Assembly: GCF_003935895.2 (NCBI RefSeq)
Contig: NZ_CP054057.1
Location: 1-64,000 of the forward strand
DNA length: 64,000 nt
Direction: 5' to 3'
Origin: Scandinavium goeteborgense
Lineage (GTDB): Bacteria > Pseudomonadota > Gammaproteobacteria > Enterobacterales > Enterobacteriaceae
Under the pieces are notes generated by a model that saw nothing but the letters and a program-made list of their open reading frames with translations, made no database searches and had not been told where the DNA came from. Both the position numbers and the translations under genes were made by a program. Shown in pieces: positions 47,524 through 56,858 of this stretch. Within the stretch, counting starts at the first letter, position 1, and each line of letters opens with the position of its first letter.

Positions 47524-47549
47524 AGGCCACTTTGCTTTCAGCCGTGTGA

Positions 47550-47867
47550 TTAGCGCGATAACTTTCCGGGGGCTTCGCTCATCAGCACGGCAGCCTGCTT
47601 TAGTATTTCTTTTTCCATCTCAAGACGTTTTATCTGCGCTTTAAGCTGCTGAATTTCGCGCTGTTCAGGAGTAATAGCATTGCCGACGGGCTCAATACCC
47701 AGAAGTTCCTGCTTATAAAGCCGTATCCATTTGCGCAAATGGTCAGGGTTGAGTTCGAGCGCCTGAGCAACTTCCCGTACATCTCGCTGGTATTTAACAA
47801 CCTGTTCGATAGCTTCGAGTTTGAACTCCGGGGAAAATGTGCGTTTAGTCCGACGAGTTTTGATCAT
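47550..47867 (-). CDS. IS3-family transposase OrfA (1253-bp IS, copy 3)
   Basis: 105 residues, identical to the other OrfA copies. Confidence 0.88.
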   Translation of the reverse strand: MIKTRRTKRTFSPEFKLEAIEQVVKYQRDVREVAQALELNPDHLRKWIRLYKQELLGIEPVGNAITPEQREIQQLKAQIKRLEMEKEILKQAAVLMSEAPGKLSR

Positions 47868-47937
47868 GTATCACCTCATGTTCACTGTTTTAACATTAAC
47901 AGGATTTCGAGGTGTCCTGAATTACCGATCCACTACA

Positions 47938-49119
47938 ACCACCAATTCCGGGCTGTATAACTGGACAGAAGAATATCTGACAGAGCGGGCCATCGTGGAA
48001 TCCGGGGACGGTAGTGTCAGTGAAGAGGAACAAAAACAGCTGGCGCAAAATCTGGGCGAATATTTGTCCAGATTTCGCTCTTCAGAGGCAAAATCTGCAA
48101 TCCGACTGCGTCACTTGATTCCGGGAATTTCGGGGTATCAGGCTGATAATGTGAAATTGTTCGCTCAGGTGGGTGAGGACGAGAAAGCGGTGATGACAGC
48201 CAACCGCCGCCTCGGCAGCACTGCATACTGGCGTTATTACTTTGCATTTTCCTCGCCGCAGAACGTTCTTCCGCCAGCGTATTTTGATGATCTTTTCCGT
48301 AAAAGTAGTAATCCCGAAGATTATCTGTCGATGGCCCAGGAGTTGTTAGGCCGGATCAACAGCAATGGTGTGTCCTCACGTACCTGGTTTGAGCATATTC
48401 TGAGCCAGATGACACGGCCAATGATAAACGAGCGTACTACAGAAGAGTGTTCTGGCTTGCTGACCTTCTTCTTTAATTCGGGTGATGAGATAAACGCATG
48501 TTACCGGCGAAGAAATCGCTGGTTTTCCCGGTATGATCTTGATGTAAACACAGTGGCTGATCGTCTTCTGAAAAGGATGCTGGATAATGACCGGGCGAAG
48601 GCGATGGAAACACTGCTTTCACTGACTATGAAAGGAACCGCCAGGGTCTGGATTGCGAATTATATCCGCGATTTGCTGTGGCAGAATGGGCTGGCTGGCA
48701 ACCGGGCCGCCTCAGAGCAGGAACGTGTGCTGACAGATGAAGAGTTGAACCACGTTCGCAGCAACTTTAGTGAGCGCCTGAATAATGGTGAGCTGATATT
48801 GCAGCTTCTGCAGGAAGGTGAGCTGGGAGGATTTGTCTGGGCCTGGCAGGAAATTGCAGGCCAGGAAACACTGATTGCCTGGATTTCACAACACGTTACC
48901 TGTGACGAGGCATTTCTGACGTTATTGCTGAGTCTGCGCTCTCATATTATCTCCAGTGCAACCGGACACTATCTGGTTCTGAATCTAAATGATGTCAGCC
49001 CTCTGTTCGGTGGTGAAAAGGTAATCATTGAAAGGCTTGAGCGGATCCAGGCCGAAGGTCTGTTCCCTGAGCAGACTGACGAAATCAATAAAGCTATCGC
49101 ACTCAGCAAATCATTCTGA
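47938..49119 (+). pseudogene. C-terminal part of a KAP-like P-loop NTPase
   Basis: About 390 codons open from the IS edge to TGA 49119. Upstream codons belong to the IS, so the N-terminal part with any Walker motifs is missing. The remaining sequence (KSAIRLRHLIPGISGYQADN, SAYWRYYFAFSS-like ending TAYWRYYFAF, WFEHILSQM) resembles the C-terminal regions of large KAP-family NTPases, some of which take part in phage exclusion or membrane-associated complexes. The family assignment is tentative. A strong terminator follows at 49157. Confidence 0.5.
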
Positions 49120-49156
49120 TTTTTCCAGCAAAGTCATTTTACCAACAATTCCCAGG

Positions 49157-49182
49157 GAACCTGCCCAGCAGGTTCTTTTTTT
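49157..49182 (+). terminator. Rho-independent terminator after KAP-like gene
   Basis: GAACCTGC (49157-49164), loop CCA, GCAGGTTC (49168-49175), followed by seven T residues. A textbook intrinsic terminator 38 bp after the stop codon. Confidence 0.9.
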
Positions 49183-49261
49183 CAGTTGCAATCATAGTTG
49201 TATACCTGAATAACCTCCTGCTTTACCGCTTTTCGGATCCAGAAAAGAGAAATGTAGAAAA

Positions 49262-49307
49262 GGTAATAAATACCTTGCCTTGGTAATACAAATGAGTAAA
49301 GGTAATA
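49262..49307 (+). repeat. Three phased GGTAATA repeats upstream of 49387 gene
   Basis: GGTAATA occurs at 49262, 49282 and 49301, roughly two helical turns apart, 80-125 bp before the start codon of the next gene. That spacing fits an operator for a dimeric regulator; the next gene product has a helical N-terminus that might bind DNA. Support is from spacing only. Confidence 0.35.
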
Positions 49308-49386
49308 ACTCCTGCTGGCTGTGTTATAAAGACCACCATGTGGGAAAATATTCTTTTTAGATTACAGCGTCAAAGAGGTGTTCATT

Positions 49387-50373
49387 ATGGACAAAAATAT
49401 TTCTTCCGGACAAAACGAATCCCAGGGCACGATGTCAGTTTCGCTCAAGGGCATCCCCGCCGATCAGGGCCTCGCGTTGAAGGAAGTGGCCAAAGCCCGC
49501 GACATTAATCTGTCCGCACTGCTGCGCGAGATGGTGGGTGCCAGCATGGGCAGTATTCTCCACGTCTTCTGCATAAAAAGCCCGCTTGTAGCGTCGCTGG
49601 ACCAGGATATTGCCCAGTATAACGGCAGCTCTGTACTGCCGGCATGGAGTGCTGCTCCGCCGGCCCCCCAGATCGAGGCCGCCTACCGCGATCTACTGGG
49701 CATCCGCACGGAGGATGATCTGACCCGTATTCTGCTTCGTAATGCCCAGTACCTGCGCATGCGGGCCAGCCAGATTCTGCCGCGGGGGCAGCAGTTCTAC
49801 GGGGGGACAGCTTTGTATTTTTCGTTGTTCTGTGAGGTCGCCCGGCTTGATGACCAGACGATTGAAGCGTTCTGGGCCCACATAGCCTGCTTCTGGGGGC
49901 CGTGGTACAGGCCTCAGGATTATTACCAGCAGATTAACCAGCTGCGCAGTGTTTTGGGTCTTGATCCCGCAGAGCGTCTTTATCAGGCCCGGGCCAAAGG
50001 CGTTTACAGCCAGGCAGAGATTTTTGAGGGCGAAAATGGAGCGAAAGGGCTGAGACAGGTCCTGCTGACGCTCCGCACCGAGAACACCCGGGCTCTGCCG
50101 GCTGACGCTATTCAGCTGTTTACCCTGCCTAACTGTAATGGCCACATTCTGACGCCTGATCCGGGCTATGGAGCCCCTATTCTTCTTGCCAACAATGTCC
50201 TCAGTATGGGGTTCCGTTTCCGGGAAGAGTCCTGCTCCCTGCACTGCTACAGCGTGGTGGCCCCTCAGATAGGGGACACCCGGACGCTGACGGAAGTCGC
50301 GGCCGCGCTCGTCAGTCAAGTTGATGACCCCCTCAAGGCCTATGCTTCAACCATTCCTGTCAACATACTGTAA
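49387..50373 (+). CDS. Plasmid protein of unknown function
   Basis: A 328-residue soluble protein with no family I can name. Residues 17-50 (MSVSLKGIPADQGLALKEVA, then INLSALLREMVG) look like a ribbon-helix-helix-type DNA-binding segment. The rest is mixed helical and beta with GQQFYGGTALYFSLFCEVARL and FRFREESCSLHCYSVVAP. The ATG at 49387 is chosen because AGAGGTG lies about 6 nt upstream. A terminator follows at 50414, so it is monocistronic. Confidence 0.65.
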   Translation: MDKNISSGQNESQGTMSVSLKGIPADQGLALKEVAKARDINLSALLREMVGASMGSILHVFCIKSPLVASLDQDIAQYNGSSVLPAWSAAPPAPQIEAAYRDLLGIRTEDDLTRILLRNAQYLRMRASQILPRGQQFYGGTALYFSLFCEVARLDDQTIEAFWAHIACFWGPWYRPQDYYQQINQLRSVLGLDPAERLYQARAKGVYSQAEIFEGENGAKGLRQVLLTLRTENTRALPADAIQLFTLPNCNGHILTPDPGYGAPILLANNVLSMGFRFREESCSLHCYSVVAPQIGDTRTLTEVAAALVSQVDDPLKAYASTIPVNIL

Positions 50374-50413
50374 AACCCATGCCGCTGCGGCGGCCTTTAT
50401 GGATGAAAATCAT

Positions 50414-50435
50414 AAGCCGCTCATGCGGCTTTTTT
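50414..50435 (+). terminator. Rho-independent terminator
   Basis: AAGCCGC (50414-50420), loop TCAT, GCGGCTT (50425-50431), followed by T residues to 50435. It ends the 49387-50373 transcript, and as an AA/TT-flanked hairpin could also serve the minus-strand pair to the right. Confidence 0.85.
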
Positions 50436-50527
50436 AATTGAATTACAATGGAGTCCGACGTTATTTGGATGAGACCAGTCAGGAACTGGTCTCAGAAATT
50501 GATGTGATGGTATTATCAGGAGCTGAT

Positions 50528-50722
50528 CTATCGTACTTTCAGTCGTGGTGCTTTTGTTGTGACAATACGTCCTTTATGACCAAGCGAACCTGTCTGCTTA
50601 AGTTCAGAAACGAGCACGTCCTTCAGGGCATCATGAATTGACTGATTGCGCGACATTTCCTGAGAGGAAAGCGTACGCGGAGTAAGACGCATAACTTTAT
50701 CTTTTGTCGGTTTCGAGTACAT
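50528..50722 (-). CDS. Small basic protein of unknown function
   Basis: A 64-residue basic protein (MYSKPTKDKVMRLTPRTLSS ... RIVTTKAPRLKVR). A strong ribosome-binding site GGAGGAGGT precedes the ATG, and the gene overlaps the end of the upstream gene by 26 nt, which makes it a real, translationally coupled second gene. The two-gene layout recalls toxin-antitoxin or small regulatory pairs, but no family match was recognised. Confidence 0.6.
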   Translation of the reverse strand: MYSKPTKDKVMRLTPRTLSSQEMSRNQSIHDALKDVLVSELKQTGSLGHKGRIVTTKAPRLKVR

Positions 50723-51182
50723 AAAAATTCACCTCCTCCCGAATGTCTTCTCTGTATGTATAGTTTACATCAGCCGCATATTTCTTCAACAGTCGATGAT
50801 AATAGCGTGCCAAAGTCTCTTTATAAGGCGCGGTGAACACGATGGTTGCCCCAGTACGTTCGACAACGTCAAAAATCGCTTCAGCAATTCCCTCGACAAA
50901 AAGCCTTTCAAGCTCTTCCTCGGTGTAATGCATATCAGTGTACTGTTCAAACTTCTCACGACCACTGATTGAATAAAGCGCCTGTATGTCGAAAAAATCC
51001 ACCATTAAGGTGCTATTGCTTAGTTCTGCTACGGTGTAAAAGCTGTCCAGATATGGGGCAAGATCAACACCACTCCTGAATTCAACAACATACTCACTCA
51101 GTAGTCCTTTCGGCTTCTCCACTCTAACCAGATAACGGAGCGGGTTCATATCCGATGGATACTGATTAACCTGTATTCTCAT
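50697..51182 (-). CDS. Protein of unknown function, coupled to small basic protein
   Basis: A 161-residue acidic protein (MRIQVNQYPSDMNPLRYLVR ... REDIREEVNFYVLETDKR). No signal peptide or membrane segment, and no family recognised. The middle has an acidic helical stretch (HYTEEELERLFVEGIAEAIF). First gene of a two-gene minus-strand unit. Confidence 0.62.
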   Translation of the reverse strand: MRIQVNQYPSDMNPLRYLVRVEKPKGLLSEYVVEFRSGVDLAPYLDSFYTVAELSNSTLMVDFFDIQALYSISGREKFEQYTDMHYTEEELERLFVEGIAEAIFDVVERTGATIVFTAPYKETLARYYHRLLKKYAADVNYTYREDIREEVNFYVLETDKR

Positions 51183-51509
51183 AAAAATAAGCTAGTCCAG
51201 CAAGTTATGGTGTGACCAGCAGATTAAAACAATCTATCCAACAATGTCATCACCAGTGGGCTTCGATCATAGAAAGACAATATCCGGAATTGACAGAAAC
51301 CGGATCTGACCGGCGGAAGTGAACATCGATATAAGGTCGAGCTATAGGGTGCCGCCCGCCGTGACGGAAAAGTGAAGAAATAACCACTACTGGCATAAGG
51401 TACCGTTGATATGTTCCGCGCTGATGGCAAATTGCAGAGCCGGAGTAAGAATTTTGTTGGCGGTGACGTTACCCGCTGAGCGAGAGCCATCACTTAAGGC
51501 CCAGGCTCA
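51183..51509. other. Gap with no recognisable gene
   Basis: About 327 bp between two minus-strand genes. Frames in both strands are open only as short, uncharacteristic stretches. No repeat or IS end identified. Confidence 0.5.
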
Positions 51510-52121
51510 TCATTCACTGGGACTCAGGGAGCAGGGCTCACGCGTATTCAGAAAATATTGATCTGCATCTTCTTGTTCTGTTCTCCAGCCACTGCTTTCC
51601 AGTAGCGCCAGGAAGCCTGATACGTTGCCGGTGATGCGCGCCCTGACAGGCGCACATTGTGTTCCCGCCTCGTTAAATGCCGCATCAAGCGACGATTTCA
51701 GCACGTAAACGCCATTGACTTCGGGATTCAGCGTCAGACGTCGGCGCCCCTGCCACTGTTCATCCGACAGCATCTGGTATACCCAGTGATATTCCCGCGC
51801 CGTGTCCAGTGCATGACTGAGCCGGTAAAGATCGGGTTGTTCTTCCAGGGTGCCCGTGGTCGTATCCCAGAGAAAATTGAGCTTCAACGGCAGTTTTGCC
51901 CGCACGCCCAGCGTCCTGCCCTGTTTGAGCAGCCAGTCGATATCACGGGTGGCTTCACGGGGGAAGCGGCGGGTACGTTTTGCTTCTGCCAGCCAGCGGG
52001 TAATAAACAGGGTTTGCTGTGCCTCTGACGCCACAGCGCCGTCCTGAAGTGCTGTGTGGAGGGCGATAAGCGCACACCATGCCATGTGGGCAGTTCTGGC
52101 TGCCAGTGTGGTTTCTGTCAT
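51510..52121 (-). CDS. DUF2913 family protein
   Basis: A 203-residue protein matching the enterobacterial DUF2913 family: TETTLAARTAHMAWCALIAL, FITRWLAEAKRTRRFPREAT, DIDWLLKQGRTLGVRAKLPL. No function is known for the family. The ATG at 52121 opens the conserved region; the frame is open further upstream but without family similarity. Members are common on plasmids and in islands. Confidence 0.82.
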   Translation of the reverse strand: MTETTLAARTAHMAWCALIALHTALQDGAVASEAQQTLFITRWLAEAKRTRRFPREATRDIDWLLKQGRTLGVRAKLPLKLNFLWDTTTGTLEEQPDLYRLSHALDTAREYHWVYQMLSDEQWQGRRRLTLNPEVNGVYVLKSSLDAAFNEAGTQCAPVRARITGNVSGFLALLESSGWRTEQEDADQYFLNTREPCSLSPSE

Positions 52122-52757
52122 TGTCTGTCCGGTTGCGGCTCCTGAGAAGGAGAGTGTATCAGTCCTGATGCGGAGCTTTGAATCCTGCGCGTTCCCATTA
52201 CTCTTGTTATCCTGCTTCCTTCTCCACACGGCTGTAGAGCCCGTTGATGGAGACAATAAGATAGGCGGCAATATCTTTGACGCGTTCAACAGAATGCGGG
52301 CGATCATTCATACGGTGAATGGCCCGTGCTTTCAGCTCTACAGATGCGGTTTTGATCTCGGGTGTTGCACTTCAGGATAGCCAGGTGATTATTGTCTTAT
52401 TTCAGCATCGGAAATGATATTTAAAATTATTTAAATATGCCAACTAAGTCCACTAACGGACCTTGAAATTCTATTTAACGTTTTTCCACACTAATCCTGA
52501 AGCTATTCTGATTGTATGAGATTTCTTAATTTATGTGAGGACGTTTTTAGTTAATTTGAATTCAGGGTTTACTCTTCCTGCTCAGCCCAGCTATACCGGT
52601 AAAGTGTAGTCACACTTAACATTCACTGGTGCTGGCTAACATTACTCATTCCGTTTTATCCGCTTTACCCTGCGACGAATCAGACGTTAAAATTAGAAGG
52701 CCCATTTTCTATGGTGACACTGTGCCCGGCTAAGGGATTAATTCATTCAGGAGATTA
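52122..52757. other. Leader region upstream of T6SS locus
   Basis: About 636 bp, becoming AT-rich towards tssB; it should hold the T6SS promoter. A possible 34-codon frame on the minus strand at 52207-52311 (MNDRPHSVERVKDIAAYLIV ... VEKEAG) precedes the DUF2913 gene and could be a small leader protein; there is no clear ribosome-binding site. No sigma-54 promoter was recognised. Confidence 0.4.
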
Positions 52758-53261
52758 ATGTATATGTCTGAATCATTTCAGAACGAGATACCGCGCGCGC
52801 GCGTAAATATAAAATTAGACCTGTTTACGAACGGTGCTCAGAAGAAAGTTGAGCTCCCTTTGAAAATGCTGAGCGTCGGCGACTTCAGCAATGGCAAGGC
52901 TCAGGGGCCATTGTCCGAGCGCGAAAAAATCAACGTCACAAAAAACAATTTCAACAGCGTCCTGACTGAACTTAATCCCGAAGTTAACCTCACCGTAAAG
53001 AACACTCTCGCCAACGACGGCTCTGAAGAAAATGTGACGCTGTCCTTTCAGGATATGAAAGATTTTGAACCTGAGGCGGTGGCGCGTCAAATTCCCCAGC
53101 TTCGGGCCATGCTGTCCATGCGTAATCTGTTACGTGATTTGAAATCCAACCTTCTTGATAACGTGACATTCAGGAAAGAACTGGAAACCATATTAAAAGA
53201 CCCCGCGCTGTCCGATGAACTGCGCAGTGAGCTGAATGCGCTTGCCCCGACCCAGGCTTAA
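52758..53261 (+). CDS. tssB: T6SS sheath small subunit TssB
   Basis: A 167-residue VipA/ImpB protein: PRARVNIKLDLFTNGAQKKV, MLSVGDFSNGKAQGPLSERE and QIPQLRAMLSMRNLLRDLKS are family hallmarks. With TssC it forms the contractile cytoplasmic sheath. AGGAG lies just upstream of the ATG at 52758. First gene of the T6SS locus in the window. Confidence 0.95.
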   Translation: MYMSESFQNEIPRARVNIKLDLFTNGAQKKVELPLKMLSVGDFSNGKAQGPLSEREKINVTKNNFNSVLTELNPEVNLTVKNTLANDGSEENVTLSFQDMKDFEPEAVARQIPQLRAMLSMRNLLRDLKSNLLDNVTFRKELETILKDPALSDELRSELNALAPTQA

Positions 53262-53298
53262 TGACCGGGACTTCTTTTAACGGAATAAAAACGAGTAA

Positions 53299-54849
53299 AT
53301 GCTAATGTCAGTTAATAATGAATCCCGGAATATGGCGGGCGGCGCCACTGTCGAAAAAAAACTTTCGCAGGGTGGGGTATATGCCTCACTGTTCGACAAA
53401 ATTAATCTGCAGCCGGTTGCCGAAATGGGCAATCTGAACGGGTTTGATGATAATACGGTGATGGCCGAAACGTCGACCAATGCCCGAGTGACTGCGGCCG
53501 TTCAGGTGTTTATGCAGTGCCTGCAGAAATCCGGCCAGAAAGTGGAAAAACTGGATAAGACCCTGCTGGACAGCCACATCGCAGAGCTGGATTTCCAGAT
53601 AAGCCGCCAGCTGGATGAAATCATGCACAATGATGAATTTCAGAAGGTGGAATCCGTCTGGCGGGGCCTGAAATCGCTGGTCGATAAAACCGATTTCCGC
53701 CAGAACGTGAAGCTGGAATTACTCGACCTGTCGAAAGAGGAGCTGCGTCAGGACTTCGAGGATTGCCCGGAAATTATCCAGAGTGGGCTGTACAAGCAGA
53801 CCTATATCGCGGAATACGACACCCCGGGTGGTGAGCCGATTGCGGCCGTGATTTCAGCGTACGAATTTGATGCGTCAGCCCAGGACGTGGCGCTGATGCG
53901 TAACATCTCCAAAGTGTCTGCCGCGGCCCATATGCCGTTTATCGGTTCCGCTGGCCCGAAATTCTTCCTTAAAGATTCGATGGAAGAGGTGGCAGCCATT
54001 AAAGATATCGGCAACTACTTCGACCGTGCCGAATACATCAAATGGAAATCCTTCCGTGAAACGGATGATTCCCGCTATATCGGTCTGGTGATGCCGCGCG
54101 TGCTCGGCCGTCTGCCGTATGGCCCGGACACCGTGCCGGTGCGCAGCTTCAACTATGTGGAACAAGTGAAGGGCCCGGATCACGACAAATACCTGTGGAC
54201 CAACGCCTCGTTCGCGTTTGCCGCCAACATGGTGAAGAGCTTCATCAGCAACGGCTGGTGCGTGCAAATTCGTGGCCCGCAGGCCGGGGGTGCAGTGAAA
54301 GACCTGCCTATTCATCTGTACGACCTGGGTACCGGTAATCAGGTAAAAATTCCGTCCGAAGTCATGATCCCGGAAACCCGCGAATTTGAATTCGCCAACC
54401 TCGGCTTCATCCCGCTGTCCTACTACAAAAACCGCGATTACTCCTGCTTCTTCTCGGCGAACTCCACCCAGAAACCGGCACTGTATGACACCGCCGATGC
54501 GACCGCTAACAGCCGTATTAACGCCCGTCTGCCGTACATCTTCCTGCTGTCGCGTATTGCCCACTACCTGAAGCTTATCCAGCGTGAAAACATCGGTACC
54601 ACTAAAGACCGTCGTCTGCTGGAGCTGGAGCTCAACACCTGGGTGCGTGGTCTGGTGACGGAAATGACCGATCCGGGCGACGAGCTGCAGGCCTCACACC
54701 CGCTGCGCGATGCGAAAGTGCTGGTCGAGGACATCGAAGACAACCCGGGTTTCTTCCGCGTAAAACTGTTCGCCGTGCCGCATTTCCAGGTGGAAGGCAT
54801 GGATGTGAATCTGTCACTGGTTTCCCAGATGCCGAAAGCGAAAGCGTAA
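53299..54849 (+). CDS. tssC: T6SS sheath large subunit TssC
   Basis: A 516-residue VipB/ImpC protein: EFQKVESVWRGLKSLVDKTD near 110, GLVMPRVLGRLPYGPDT near 255, and the C-terminal LFAVPHFQVEGMDVNLSLVS. Start at 53299, with an alternative ATG two codons later. Full length; partners TssB encoded 37 nt upstream. Confidence 0.95.
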   Translation: MLMSVNNESRNMAGGATVEKKLSQGGVYASLFDKINLQPVAEMGNLNGFDDNTVMAETSTNARVTAAVQVFMQCLQKSGQKVEKLDKTLLDSHIAELDFQISRQLDEIMHNDEFQKVESVWRGLKSLVDKTDFRQNVKLELLDLSKEELRQDFEDCPEIIQSGLYKQTYIAEYDTPGGEPIAAVISAYEFDASAQDVALMRNISKVSAAAHMPFIGSAGPKFFLKDSMEEVAAIKDIGNYFDRAEYIKWKSFRETDDSRYIGLVMPRVLGRLPYGPDTVPVRSFNYVEQVKGPDHDKYLWTNASFAFAANMVKSFISNGWCVQIRGPQAGGAVKDLPIHLYDLGTGNQVKIPSEVMIPETREFEFANLGFIPLSYYKNRDYSCFFSANSTQKPALYDTADATANSRINARLPYIFLLSRIAHYLKLIQRENIGTTKDRRLLELELNTWVRGLVTEMTDPGDELQASHPLRDAKVLVEDIEDNPGFFRVKLFAVPHFQVEGMDVNLSLVSQMPKAKA

Positions 54850-54867
54850 GGCGAGGGATAATCAGGG

Positions 54868-56205
54868 ATGAAAATTTATCGCCCACTTTGGGAGGACGGG
54901 GCCGCACTGGCCCCGCAACAGTTTCAGCAGCAGGGCCGGTGGAGTGAACACGTTGCCGACACGGTGGCCCGGATGGGAATTGCGCATCCCTGGGGCGTAG
55001 TGGCCGCGGAGTTTGATGACGCGGCGCTCGCGCTGTCCCGACTGAATGCGACCCGACTGGTGCTGCGTTTTCAGGATGGCACGATTGTGGATACGGATCT
55101 GGCGGACACGCTGCCGCCGGTCTGTGACCTGTCTTCTGCCGCCGGCATGGAGGCCACCGAGGTGGTCGCCGCGCTGCCGCTGTTGAGTGCGAACGGCGGC
55201 AATCTGGATAACGGGCATGACAGCGAACGCCCGCGCCGCTGGAAAGCCGAGCGGGTGGTGGTGCAGGAGCTCGCCGGGCACGAAAGCGGGGAGCTGGCCA
55301 TTCTGCGCCACGCTATCACGTTGCGCTTATCCAGCCAGGAAAACACGTCATACCTGACCTGTCCGGTGGCCCGCCTGGTGCGTAATGCCCAGGGGCAGTG
55401 GAGCCGTGACCCGGCGTTTGTCCCGCCCATGCTGTCGCTTTCTGCCAGTCCGTTACTGGTCACCGAGCTGGGTGACCTTCTGGTGCGTCTGCAGGCCCGT
55501 CGTCGACGCCTGATGGCCATGCGCCGTGAGAGCAATGAGCGGATGGCCGATTTCGCGGTGGCTGACGTGTCGCTGTTCTGGCTGCTCAATGCCCTGAACA
55601 GTGCCGAACCGGTCCTGGTGGAGTTGTTGCAGACGCCATCGCGCCATCCGGAACTGCTGTACCGGGAACTGACCCGCCTGGCCGGCAGCCTGCTGACCTT
55701 CTCGCTGGAGCACGATGCCGGTGATATTCCGGCGTATCAGCACGATACCCCTGAGCAGGTGTTCCCGCCGTTACTGACGCTGCTGGACAAACTCCTTGAA
55801 GCGAGCCTGCCGTCACGGGTGGTGAGCATCCAGCTTGAGCATCACGACCAGATCTGGAAAGGCTCCCTGCACGATGCGCGTCTGCGCGAAGGGGCTGATT
55901 TCTACCTGTCCGTGCGCGCTTCCATGCCCAATCACGAGCTCCAGACGAAATTCCCGCTGTTGTGCAAGGCCGGCAGCTTCGACGATGTCTCGGATGTGGT
56001 GAATGTGGCCCTGAGTGGCATGGTGATCAAACCGCTCACCCAAGTGCCGGCGGCTATCCCGCTGCGTCTGGAAAACCAGTATTTCTCTCTGGATCTGTCG
56101 ACGGATGCCGCCCGGGCGATGCTTGAGGCGGGGAGCTGTACCTTCTACACCCCGGGCTCACTCGGTGATGTGAAACTTGAACTCTTTGCGGTGCTGCGCT
56201 CATGA
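54868..56205 (+). CDS. tssK: T6SS baseplate protein TssK
   Basis: A 445-residue TssK (ImpJ/VasE): N-terminal YRPLWEDGAALAPQQFQQQG and C-terminal FYTPGSLGDVKLELFAVLRS are typical. It links the baseplate wedge to the membrane complex. It overlaps tssL by ATGA. Confidence 0.93.
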   Translation: MKIYRPLWEDGAALAPQQFQQQGRWSEHVADTVARMGIAHPWGVVAAEFDDAALALSRLNATRLVLRFQDGTIVDTDLADTLPPVCDLSSAAGMEATEVVAALPLLSANGGNLDNGHDSERPRRWKAERVVVQELAGHESGELAILRHAITLRLSSQENTSYLTCPVARLVRNAQGQWSRDPAFVPPMLSLSASPLLVTELGDLLVRLQARRRRLMAMRRESNERMADFAVADVSLFWLLNALNSAEPVLVELLQTPSRHPELLYRELTRLAGSLLTFSLEHDAGDIPAYQHDTPEQVFPPLLTLLDKLLEASLPSRVVSIQLEHHDQIWKGSLHDARLREGADFYLSVRASMPNHELQTKFPLLCKAGSFDDVSDVVNVALSGMVIKPLTQVPAAIPLRLENQYFSLDLSTDAARAMLEAGSCTFYTPGSLGDVKLELFAVLRS

Positions 56206-56855
56206 ATAAATCCGAACTCAGCCAGATAGACCGCATTTTCTACCCGGGCTGGCTGATGGCCAGCCAGCTGCGAGGTGGGCAGGAAGTCCGGGACGGGGAA
56301 GGGCTCTATCGCCGGGCCTGCCGTCTGGTGCAGGAGGCGAAGGCTGCGCTTACGGAGGCAGGTTACAGCGACATCAGCCGTGACCATATGGTGTACGCCC
56401 TGTGTGCCCTGCTTGATGAAAGTGTGATGAACCGCGGAACCACCGATGACGGTTACCTGACGTGGCGCCGTGATCCGTTACAGGCTCACTTCTTTGGCAC
56501 CCTCAATGCCGGTGAGGAGCTGTGGGAACGGATCCGCAACCTGCTGAAAGAAACCGCCCCTGACGCCGCCGTCCTGACCTGCATGTACCGGACCCTGCAA
56601 CTGGGGTTCGTCGGTCAGTATCGTGCCCAGGATGATGAGCGCCGGGATGATATCGTTCGCGCGCTCGCGGAACGGGTGCCGGCCTTCTCGCTGGCACAGG
56701 ACGCCCCCATTGTTGCCCGGGCATCACGCCTGCGCAGCGGTCGTCGCTGGTACTGGCTGACCTGGGTTGTGGCCGCTGTCGCCCTGGTGGCGCTCTGGTT
56801 CTTCCTTTCGTCTTCGCTTACCGGGCTGGTAAGCCAGACTGTCAGGCCGGGGTAA
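56202..56855 (+). CDS. tssL: T6SS membrane protein TssL (DotU-like)
   Basis: A 217-residue DotU/IcmH-type protein: cytoplasmic hook domain with MVYALCALLDESVMNRGTTD, FFGTLNAGEELWERIRNLL and YRTLQLGFVGQYR, then one C-terminal membrane segment (WVVAAVALVALWFFLSSSL) near 190-208. Short form without a peptidoglycan-binding domain; the next gene supplies an OmpA domain separately. Confidence 0.93.
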   Translation: MNKSELSQIDRIFYPGWLMASQLRGGQEVRDGEGLYRRACRLVQEAKAALTEAGYSDISRDHMVYALCALLDESVMNRGTTDDGYLTWRRDPLQAHFFGTLNAGEELWERIRNLLKETAPDAAVLTCMYRTLQLGFVGQYRAQDDERRDDIVRALAERVPAFSLAQDAPIVARASRLRSGRRWYWLTWVVAAVALVALWFFLSSSLTGLVSQTVRPG

Positions 56856-56858
56856 GCG

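Larger units (their letters stand above)
46685..47937 (-). mobile_element. 1253-bp IS3-family element, copy 3 (inverted)
   Basis: Same length and same encoded proteins as copies 1 and 2, in the opposite orientation. Flanks GGA (left) and ACC (right) do not match, and the two sides belong to different genes (IS66 tnpC and a KAP-like gene). Confidence 0.92.

Noticed and set aside
49693..50319. A 208-codon minus-strand frame opposite the 49387 gene
   Set aside because: The plus strand has the better ribosome-binding site, terminator and protein-like composition.
50438..50641. A 67-codon plus-strand frame starting MNYNGVRRYL
   Set aside because: It overlaps the minus-strand 64-residue gene, which has a far stronger ribosome-binding site and is coupled to its neighbour.
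51224..51493. An 89-codon minus-strand frame
   Set aside because: No ribosome-binding site, arginine- and serine-rich low-complexity translation, no family resemblance.
53875..54564. A 229-codon minus-strand frame within tssC
   Set aside because: Antisense shadow of a conserved gene; the histidine- and valine-rich translation has no domain character.
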